Positions 1-5,324 of a stretch of 11,368 nucleotides of DNA are shown in pieces (positions within the stretch are counted from its first letter, which is position 1; the number at the start of each line of letters is the position of its first letter). This DNA is from Ventricola sp036297385. GTDB lineage: Bacteria > Bacillota > Clostridia > Christensenellales > Aristaeellaceae. The notes beneath the pieces are model-generated. The model ran no database searches. It had not been told where the DNA came from and saw nothing but the letters and a program-made list of their open reading frames with translations. Both the position numbers and the translations under genes were made by a program. The DNA is taken from the NCBI GenBank assembly GCA_036297385.1, contig JAXJLD010000024.1:1-11368 (forward strand), read 5' to 3'.

Positions 1-1
1 C

Positions 2-63
2 AGGGGGGAAGGGGAGTTCAGAGGGGCTTGGGGGGAGAATCGAAACTCCCCCCAGTCCCTCTG
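2..63 (+). repeat. G-run tract that can also form a two-part hairpin
   Basis: Four G-runs occur at 3-8, 11-14, 23-26 and 30-35, separated by 2, 8 and 3 bases, which fits the G-quadruplex pattern on the plus strand. The same bases also form a hairpin: outer stem CAGAGGG (19-25) with CCCTCTG (57-63), inner stem GGGGGGAG (30-37) with CTCCCCCC (46-53). The two folds exclude each other. The motif is seen directly; any function is unknown. It could be the transcript end of a gene to the left. Confidence 0.45.
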
Positions 64-81
64 GCCTCAGCGGAGCGCGTT

Positions 82-251
82 CCCCTTGCGATTTCCGACG
101 CTCCACCTTCCTGTTCCCGCATGAAAGAGCCGTATGCTAACCCCCCGTCAGGTAACGCTTCGCTCCCTGACGGCTTTGCCTGAATGGCTTCGCCATATGG
201 GGAACCGTTAGGGCTGCCGCCCTAAAACCCGCTTGGGGATTTCATCCCCAA
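82..251 (+). repeat. Structured interspersed repeat, left copy
   Basis: This segment matches the right end of the window (11213-11368) in the same orientation. A 63-bp core (141-203) differs by a single base from the other copy; the sides are more diverged. It contains stacked hairpins: CCGTCAGG/CCTGACGG (145-173), ATGGC/GCCAT with a TTC loop (184-196), TTAGGGC/GCCCTAA (208-225) and TTGGGGAT/ATCCCCAA (233-251). The third hairpin has two compensated base-pair changes in the right copy. No ORF is supported in it. It could be a REP/MITE-like element or a conserved intergenic RNA structure; I do not recognise a named family. Confidence 0.75.
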
Positions 252-303
252 ACCCCTTCTCCGCTTCGCGCTGAATAAAGGATTTGGAGCATCAACAGTA
301 TGA

Positions 304-340
304 AAAATGGGCTTGAGGATTTTATCCCCAAGCCCATTTT
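304..340 (-). terminator. Likely intrinsic terminator of lacLM
   Basis: A 17-position stem with one mismatch (AAAATGGGCTTG at 304-315 against CAAGCCCATTTT at 329-340, plus GGAT/ATCC inside) closes a 3-nt loop. It begins 21 bases past the lacM stop. Read on the minus strand the stem ends in five T residues, which fits a Rho-independent terminator. Its apex (CTTG, one base, GGAT, loop, ATCC) resembles the last hairpin of the neighbouring repeat at 233-251. Confidence 0.7.
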
Positions 341-361
341 CACTTCACAGCATACAAAGCA

Positions 362-1312
362 TTACAGCTCGATATTGAACGAGAACGCCATATCCTCCTC
401 GGCGCTGATATGATACGCTTCCTCCACATCCGCGCCCCAGCTATTGATGCCGCCCACGCCGCGCACAGCGCCGTACACGCACAGCACGGTGCGTCTCGGC
501 GGCGGCAGCTCCTCATGATGGGCTGCATTTTCCAGCTCCTCCGCCGTGTAGGGCAGGCAGGAGAAGGCGAACGGCTTGCCGTCCATCGTCAGGCGCAGCG
601 CACTCTCCGGCGGGTTCTTCGTGTTGGCCAGCTGCGTATCGCGGCGAACCTCCAGCCACTTCGTCTCCATGTGCATACCGCAATCCTGCGGCACCATATA
701 CGGCGTAACCGGCAGGCCCTTCACCTCGTACACGCCCGGCACGCCGCCCGCCATGCGGTCGGGATACGTTTCACCGGAGAGACCCTCATAGGTGAAGCCC
801 GTCGCGTGCGTGGGCATCACCATGCGCAGGCCGAACACCGGCATCTGCGGCAGGCCCTTCTGCCCGAAGTAGCGGCACGCCACATTGATTTTTCCGTCTG
901 CGGTCACGGTATAAGTGACCTCTACACGCGCCGCCGGAACGGTCAGCGTTTCAAAGGTATAGGTCACCGCCGTGCTGTCCGCCTGTTCATCCGGCGTATA
1001 GCGGTTATTCTCCGGCGGAATCGGCATTGCGATGGGCTTCCCATCCACCGCCACTGCCACGCCCGTCGGGCGGATGAAGGTATCCGCCGCCAGCCAGCAG
1101 CCGGAGCGCAGGTGGAATCGGCAGCCGCGGTCGTTATCCGTCAGCGCGCGCCAGAAGGTCGGCGTGGGCACGCGGTACATCCACTCTCGCCCGCCGCTCA
1201 CCAACGACTCAATGCCGCCACGGGCATAATTGAAAATCACGTGCCATGCGCCGCCGCCAATGCCCAGCGTCGCATCGCCAAAGACGAGCTTGAGCTTACT
1301 TGTGCAGGCCAT
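362..1312 (-). CDS. lacM: Beta-galactosidase small subunit LacM (GH2)
   Basis: The 316-residue product corresponds to the C-terminal beta-sandwich domain of LacZ-type beta-galactosidases (Bgal_small_N family). Visible family marks are FWRALTDNDRG (53-63), GETYPDRM (180-187) and GVGGINSWG (285-293); Trp292 sits where LacZ has its substrate-contacting tryptophan. LacM has no catalytic glutamates and works only with LacL, completing the active site of a cytoplasmic lactose hydrolase (EC 3.2.1.23). The ATG lies inside the end of lacL, overlapping it by 17 nt, with an AGGAGGTGA site 8 nt before it. Length matches known LacM proteins (about 320 residues). A frameshifted single lacZ is the alternative, but the placed ribosome binding site and subunit sizes argue for a genuine split gene. 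Confidence 0.92.
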   Translation of the reverse strand: MACTSKLKLVFGDATLGIGGGAWHVIFNYARGGIESLVSGGREWMYRVPTPTFWRALTDNDRGCRFHLRSGCWLAADTFIRPTGVAVAVDGKPIAMPIPPENNRYTPDEQADSTAVTYTFETLTVPAARVEVTYTVTADGKINVACRYFGQKGLPQMPVFGLRMVMPTHATGFTYEGLSGETYPDRMAGGVPGVYEVKGLPVTPYMVPQDCGMHMETKWLEVRRDTQLANTKNPPESALRLTMDGKPFAFSCLPYTAEELENAAHHEELPPPRRTVLCVYGAVRGVGGINSWGADVEEAYHISAEEDMAFSFNIEL

Positions 1313-3173
1313 AGTAGTATTTCACCTCCTGAGTCGCGGGCTTTTCCGTTCTGTCTGCAAAGACGATGCCATTGCCGGAGAACTCGTAGTCCGCCGGGCG
1401 GTCGTCAAAGTCGCCGCCATAGCGCAGCACCTCGCGACCGGTCACCTCGTCCTTGACCATGATCGCCTGATCGATGTAGTCCCAAATATAGCCGCCCTGC
1501 ATCATCGGGAACTCGTCCACCAGATCGTGATAGCTCTTCATGCCGCCCAGCGAGTTGCCCATGTCGTGCATATACTCGCAGAGGATGAACGGCTTGGGCG
1601 GATCGTTTTGGAGATACTCGCGAACGCCCTGCGGCGGGGTGTACATCTGGCTCTCCATATCGGAAATGCGGTCTTTATATTCGGGGCAGTTGGCCACGCC
1701 CTCGTAATGCACCAGACGGCTGGGGTCCTTTTCCTTGAAGAAGCGGTTCATCTTCACCAGCGCCTCGCCCGCATAGGACTCGTTGCCCAGCGACCAGAAC
1801 AGAACCGACACATGGTTTTTGAAGGTTTCAAAGTTATTGCGCGCGCGGTCAAGCACCACGTCCTCCCATTCGGGGAAGCTGCCCGGCACATTCCAGACCG
1901 GCTCGATGCCCGGGCCCATCTGCCAGGAGCCGTGGCTCTCGAGGTTGGTTTCGCTCATCATGTAGATGCCCGCCTCGTCGCAGCGGCGGTAGAAGGACAG
2001 GCGATCCGGGTAATGGCAGGTGCGCACAGCATTGATGTTGTTGCGCAGCATACACGCCACATCCCAGATTTCATCCTCATCGGTGATGCAGCGGCCGCTT
2101 CGGCAGTTCCACTCATGGCGGTTCACGCCGTTGATAATCAGACGCTCGCCGTTGAGCATCATCACCTTATCGACGATCTCGATGCGCCTGAAGCCGATGG
2201 GCTGCGGCACAATCTCCACAACCGCGCCGCTTTCATCCAGCAGCGCCACCTCCAGCGTGTACAGGTTCGGATGATGGTTGTGCCAGAGCTTCACCTGTCC
2301 CGGCATATCAAGCGTCAGCATCGTCTGCTCCTGCGCGTCCACCTCGGCGCAGACCAGCTCATGATCACCATCCAGCACACGCGCACGCACCTTGGCTGCC
2401 TTGCCGCTGAGCTTGAGCTCCACGTCTACCTTGCCCGCCAGCGTATCCAGCGCCACCGTCGGCTTGGCCCACAGATCCTCCACATGCGCCGCGGGTTTCG
2501 CCAGCAGCGACACGCTCCTGAAGATACCGAAGAAGCGGAAGAAGTCCTGATCCTCCAGATACGCGGCGGTGGAGCGCTTGTGTACCTCCACGCACAGCGT
2601 ATTGCCCGTATTGCGAATGGCTCCGCTCAGGTCAAACTCCGACGGCGTAAACGTGTCCTCCGCATAGCCCAGAAACACGCCATTGAGCCAGACGAACATC
2701 GCCTGCTCCACACCTTCAAAGCGAACGCTCACGCGCTTGCCGCGCAGCGCCTCATCAAGGTCAAACCGGCACACATACGAACCCACCGGATTATATGCCG
2801 CCTCGGAGAACTGTCCCTCCATCCGCGCTCCCGGCATACCGGAGAACGCAGGACGGCGGTATTCGTGTCCTTCCCACGGATATAGGGTGTTGATGTAATG
2901 CACCTTATCATAGCCGGCAATCTCAATATGGCCCGGCACGGTGATGTCGTCAAAGTCAGAAAGGTCATAGCCTTCCTCGTAGAAGTTGACCGGGCGCTCC
3001 TTGGCGTTCAGGGAATATGCAAATTTCCACACGCCGTTAAGAGACTGGCGCAGCGTCTGCCGGTCGGATCGGGCGTCCGCTTCGCTCTCGTAATAGAGAT
3101 GATCGCTGTGTGCGTCGACGAGGCCGACGCGGAACACACGCGGATCGTCAAGCCACCTGATGTTGGGCTCCAT
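1296..3173 (-). CDS. lacL: Beta-galactosidase large subunit LacL (GH2)
   Basis: The 625-residue protein is the catalytic part of a LacLM-type beta-galactosidase, which cleaves lactose and related beta-galactosides in the cytoplasm. Approximate domains are an N-terminal sugar-binding beta-sandwich (40-225), an Ig-like domain (227-330) and a TIM barrel (333-625). The acid/base is Glu465 in SLGNES and the nucleophile Glu533 in ILCEYMH. NRHEWN (351-356), RTCHYP (384-389) and the metal-site Glu412/His414 in NLESHG are also conserved. No signal peptide is seen. Length fits LacL (about 626 residues), and the LacZ domain between barrel and small domain is absent, as expected for LacLM. The ATG at 3173 has a GAGGAGGT site 8 nt upstream and a promoter at 3231-3259. 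No sugar transporter or regulator lies beside it in this window. Confidence 0.94.
   Translation of the reverse strand: MEPNIRWLDDPRVFRVGLVDAHSDHLYYESEADARSDRQTLRQSLNGVWKFAYSLNAKERPVNFYEEGYDLSDFDDITVPGHIEIAGYDKVHYINTLYPWEGHEYRRPAFSGMPGARMEGQFSEAAYNPVGSYVCRFDLDEALRGKRVSVRFEGVEQAMFVWLNGVFLGYAEDTFTPSEFDLSGAIRNTGNTLCVEVHKRSTAAYLEDQDFFRFFGIFRSVSLLAKPAAHVEDLWAKPTVALDTLAGKVDVELKLSGKAAKVRARVLDGDHELVCAEVDAQEQTMLTLDMPGQVKLWHNHHPNLYTLEVALLDESGAVVEIVPQPIGFRRIEIVDKVMMLNGERLIINGVNRHEWNCRSGRCITDEDEIWDVACMLRNNINAVRTCHYPDRLSFYRRCDEAGIYMMSETNLESHGSWQMGPGIEPVWNVPGSFPEWEDVVLDRARNNFETFKNHVSVLFWSLGNESYAGEALVKMNRFFKEKDPSRLVHYEGVANCPEYKDRISDMESQMYTPPQGVREYLQNDPPKPFILCEYMHDMGNSLGGMKSYHDLVDEFPMMQGGYIWDYIDQAIMVKDEVTGREVLRYGGDFDDRPADYEFSGNGIVFADRTEKPATQEVKYYYGLHK
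1321..1330 (-). promoter_or_regulatory. Ribosome binding site for lacM inside lacL
   Basis: The minus strand reads AGGAGGTGAA here, 8 nt before the lacM ATG and still inside lacL codons. It is close to the full anti-Shine-Dalgarno complement. It supports lacM as a separately initiated gene, translationally coupled to lacL, and not a frameshift fragment. Confidence 0.85.
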
Positions 3174-3181
3174 GCCTCACA

Positions 3182-3190
3182 ACCTCCTCA
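3182..3190 (-). promoter_or_regulatory. Ribosome binding site for lacL
   Basis: The minus strand carries GAGGAGGTT ending 8 nt before the ATG at 3173. It fixes that ATG as the start. Confidence 0.8.
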
Positions 3191-3230
3191 TTCTGTACAG
3201 TTTGCCGATTCAAGGCATCATCTTTTCATC

Positions 3231-3259
3231 ATTATACACAATTACTTATCATCTGTAAA
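3231..3259 (-). promoter_or_regulatory. Sigma-A type promoter for lacLM
   Basis: On the minus strand TTTACA (3254-3259) is followed by a 17-bp spacer and a perfect TATAAT (3231-3236). Transcription would start near 3224, giving a leader of about 50 nt. The promoter lies wholly in the 99-bp gap after the CHR genes, so lacLM can be transcribed alone. A perfect 8-bp palindrome CTGTACAG (3193-3200) lies in the leader, but I see no clear catabolite-response site. Confidence 0.8.
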
Positions 3260-3272
3260 GAGACAACCTTCT

Positions 3273-3839
3273 TTATCCCGCGCCAAACAGCACGCCCACT
3301 GCCAGCGACAGCACCCCGCAAAGCGCCATGACCACGATCGGACTGAGCCTGCGTCTGCGCAGCAGATACAGCGCCAGCACAAACAGCCCGGCGCCCAGCG
3401 GACGGAAGGATTCTACCGAGATCGGGTGTCCGCCAAAGAGCACCAGCCCCAGCACATCCAGCCCAGCCGAGGCGATCAGCGCGACGACCGCCGGACGAAG
3501 AAAGCCCAGCACCCCCTGAATCACCGACAGGCTCCGGTACCGTCTGTACAGCCACGCCAGCAAAGACACCAGCACCAGCGAGGGAGCGACCACGCCCAGC
3601 GTCGCGCAAATGGCGCCACTCAGGCCCGCCACCCGCATGCCCGCAAACGTCGCAGCATTGAGCTGGATGGGGCCCGGCGTCATCTCCGCAATGGTCAGCA
3701 GGTCGGCAAATTCATTCATCGTCATCCAGCCATGCAGCTCCACAGCCTGACTGCGGATCATCGGCATGGCGGCATAGCCGCCGCCGACAGAGAACAGCGC
3801 AATCTGGAAGAACGCCGCAAACAACTCCAGCAGAATCAT
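3273..3839 (-). CDS. CHR-family (chromate-transporter-type) membrane protein, second gene of pair
   Basis: The 188-residue hydrophobic protein is one short-chain member of the CHR family (Chromate_transp domain). It has the family marks FSVGGG (16-21) in the first helix, HGWMTMNEF (36-44), and EMTPGPIQLNAATFAG (52-67). Several further membrane segments follow. I chose the ATG at 3839, which overlaps the upstream gene by ATGA and has GGGAGG 7 nt before it; a longer reading to 3908 adds 23 non-family residues. Short CHR proteins occur as adjacent pairs and probably form a heteromeric transporter. ChrA homologues export chromate, but the natural substrate of short pairs is not established, so another anion is possible. 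Confidence 0.88.
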   Translation of the reverse strand: MILLELFAAFFQIALFSVGGGYAAMPMIRSQAVELHGWMTMNEFADLLTIAEMTPGPIQLNAATFAGMRVAGLSGAICATLGVVAPSLVLVSLLAWLYRRYRSLSVIQGVLGFLRPAVVALIASAGLDVLGLVLFGGHPISVESFRPLGAGLFVLALYLLRRRRLSPIVVMALCGVLSLAVGVLFGAG

Positions 3840-4411
3840 GCGCGTCCCTCCCTTCCATAGATGAGCTGTACAGCAGCGCCCAACAGGCCCGCGCCGAGGA
3901 TGACCCACATGACGTTCACGTCAAAGAAGCACACCGCCGCAAACGCCGCCGCCATCACCACGTTCTTAAGCACTGAGCGCTGCGCCAGCACGCCTCGACC
4001 CATGCTCAGCACCACGTCGACCAGCACCGCCGCTACGCCCGCCTGCATACCGGAGAGCAGCATCGTCACATAGGGATTGCCGGCAAACGCGCTGTAAAAC
4101 AGGGAGATTACCGACAGAATGCCCAGCGGCGGCAGCACCGTGCCCAGCACAGCCGCCGCCATACCCGCCAAGCCCCCCACGCGCCAGCCCGTCAGAATGG
4201 CAGCATTGACGGCAATCGCCCCCGGGCAGGACTGCGCCAGCGCCGTGTAGTCCAGCATCTCCTCCTCGCTCAGCCAGCCATATTCATCCACAAATTTTTT
4301 CTTCATCAGCGATACGATGACAAACCCGCCGCCGAATGTACACGCGCTGATGGCCAGCATCGAAGCGAACAGACGAAGCAGCAGCGCACCGCGTTTTGTA
4401 TCTCGTTCCAT
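3836..4411 (-). CDS. CHR-family (chromate-transporter-type) membrane protein, first gene of pair
   Basis: The 191-residue membrane protein shares the CHR pattern with its downstream neighbour: TFGGG (25-29), DEYGWLSEEE (42-51), and AQSCPGAIAVNAAILTG (59-75), followed by hydrophobic helices. It and the next gene are homologous halves, as in two-gene short-chain CHR systems. The ATG at 4411 has AGGAGG 8 nt upstream. The stop overlaps the next start by 4 nt, so translation is probably coupled. The pair faces away from the ABC efflux operon across a 180-bp shared intergenic region. The substrate cannot be read from sequence; chromate is only the family name. Confidence 0.88.
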   Translation of the reverse strand: MERDTKRGALLLRLFASMLAISACTFGGGFVIVSLMKKKFVDEYGWLSEEEMLDYTALAQSCPGAIAVNAAILTGWRVGGLAGMAAAVLGTVLPPLGILSVISLFYSAFAGNPYVTMLLSGMQAGVAAVLVDVVLSMGRGVLAQRSVLKNVVMAAAFAAVCFFDVNVMWVILGAGLLGAAVQLIYGREGRA

Positions 4412-4432
4412 GTTATACGCCTCCTGCCTGCA

Positions 4433-4461
4433 AGCATATCATGTTCCCCGGCAGAAGTAAA
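4433..4461 (-). promoter_or_regulatory. Candidate promoter for the CHR gene pair
   Basis: On the minus strand TTTACT (4456-4461) and TATGCT (4433-4438) are separated by 17 bp. Each matches four of six consensus bases. The position, about 22 bp before the start codon, suits a short leader. It is the best candidate I see for these genes but is much weaker than the other promoters in the window. Confidence 0.45.
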
Positions 4462-4468
4462 TGCCGGG
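4447..4468. repeat. Inverted repeat over the CHR promoter
   Basis: CCCGGCA (4447-4453) and TGCCGGG (4462-4468) form a perfect 7-bp inverted repeat around 8 bases. It covers the candidate -35 box of the CHR promoter, so it could be a regulator site. It could also be an RNA hairpin, but no T-run follows. Confidence 0.4.
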
Positions 4469-4492
4469 TCAGTCGTTTGGGCCGTTTTTGCA

Positions 4493-4521
4493 TTGACATT
4501 CCTCTTCCGCCTGCCTATAAT
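4493..4521 (+). promoter_or_regulatory. Perfect consensus promoter of the ABC efflux operon
   Basis: TTGACA (4493-4498), a 17-bp spacer and TATAAT (4516-4521) match the sigma-A consensus at all 12 positions and optimal spacing. Transcription would start near 4528, inside the large palindrome at 4520-4557. So strong a promoter usually needs tight repression, which fits the TetR gene at the end of the operon. Confidence 0.9.
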
Positions 4522-4557
4522 AAAAACGTAAAAACAAATTCGTTTTTATGTTTTTAT
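4520..4557. promoter_or_regulatory. 38-bp palindromic operator, likely TetR-family target
   Basis: The palindrome pairs 17 of 19 positions around its centre at 4538/4539. It contains four copies of one half-site: TAAAAAC at 4521-4527 and 4529-4535, and GTTTTTA at 4542-4548 and 4550-4556. Copies within each arm are spaced 8 bp apart. It overlaps the end of the -10 box and the likely start site. It is strikingly AT-rich against the GC-rich surroundings. The layout suggests binding of two repressor dimers. Assignment to the operon's own TetR protein is inference from position. Confidence 0.75.
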
Positions 4558-4591
4558 CCCTTCGATTCTGGCAGAGCAAGGAGGCACTACA

Positions 4592-5296
4592 GTGGGATAT
4601 ATTACATTTGAAAACGTGTGCAAACACTATCAGACCGGCGACACCATCGTGAAGGCGGTGGACAATGTCAACTTCTCCATCGAAAAGGGAGAATTCTGCG
4701 TCGTACTGGGCCCCTCCGGCGCCGGCAAGACGACGATCCTGAACCTGCTGGGCGGCATGGACAAGGCCACCAGCGGCAAGATCACCGTGGACGGCAAGGA
4801 GATCACCGGGATGCGCGGCCCGCAGCTCACGGAATATCGTCGGCATGACGTGGGCTTCGTCTTTCAGTTCTACAACCTGATGCCCAACCTCACCGCGCTT
4901 GAGAACGTGGAGCTGGCGCGTCAGGTCTGCCGCGACCGTGCGCTCGACCCGCAGACGGTGATGGAGCAGGTGGGTCTGGGGCAGCGGCTGACCAACTTCC
5001 CGGCACAGCTCTCCGGCGGCGAGCAGCAGCGCGTGTCTATCGCACGTGCGCTGTGCAAGAACCCTGCACTGCTGCTGTGCGATGAGCCGACCGGCGCACT
5101 GGATTCCAAGACCGGCGTACAGGTGCTGGCGCTGCTCAAGTACGTCTGCGACACCTACAACGCCACGGTGGTCATCATCACGCACAACGCGATGATCGCG
5201 CCGCTGGGTGACCGCGTCATCCGCGTCAAGAACGGCGGCATCGAATCCATCGAAACCAATGATCATCCCGCCAACGTGGACGACATCGCATGGTGA
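4592..5296 (+). CDS. ABC transporter ATP-binding protein, MacB/LolD type
   Basis: The 234-residue cytoplasmic ATPase would energise the FtsX-like permease encoded next. It carries all the nucleotide-binding motifs: Walker A GPSGAGKTT (40-48), Q-loop Gln92, signature LSGGEQQ (140-146), Walker B LLLCDE (160-165) and the H-loop His198. VFQFYNLMPNLTALENVEL (90-108) is typical of the MacB/LolD/FtsE subgroup. The start is GTG at 4592, with AAGGAGG 7 nt before it. It is the first gene behind the perfect promoter, and its stop lies 28 nt before the permease. The substrate is unknown; drug or peptide export is a guess from family and regulator. Confidence 0.95.
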   Translation: MGYITFENVCKHYQTGDTIVKAVDNVNFSIEKGEFCVVLGPSGAGKTTILNLLGGMDKATSGKITVDGKEITGMRGPQLTEYRRHDVGFVFQFYNLMPNLTALENVELARQVCRDRALDPQTVMEQVGLGQRLTNFPAQLSGGEQQRVSIARALCKNPALLLCDEPTGALDSKTGVQVLALLKYVCDTYNATVVIITHNAMIAPLGDRVIRVKNGGIESIETNDHPANVDDIAW

Positions 5297-5324
5297 CGCG
5301 GTAGGCGGGCCGGAGGAAATCATC

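Larger units (their letters stand above)
1..361. other. Gene-free left flank with several hairpins
   Basis: I see no convincing gene here. In order it holds a G-run tract and hairpin (2-63), one copy of a structured repeat (82 to about 251), and a long hairpin just past the lacM stop (304-340). Most of the region can fold into short stems, which fits an intergenic or transcript-end segment. The gene to the left lies outside the window. Confidence 0.6.

Noticed and set aside
1230..2885. A 551-codon plus-strand frame opposite lacL
   Set aside because: Composition is low-complexity His/Arg/Ala-rich; lacL has intact catalytic motifs on the other strand.
362..3173. A single lacZ broken by a frameshift
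   Set aside because: Break point, subunit lengths, 17-nt overlap and the placed AGGAGGTGA site all match genuine lacL/lacM; sequencing reads would settle it.
3193..3200. CTGTACAG palindrome in the lacL leader as an operator
   Set aside because: Only 8 bp with no extension of symmetry; too short to claim.
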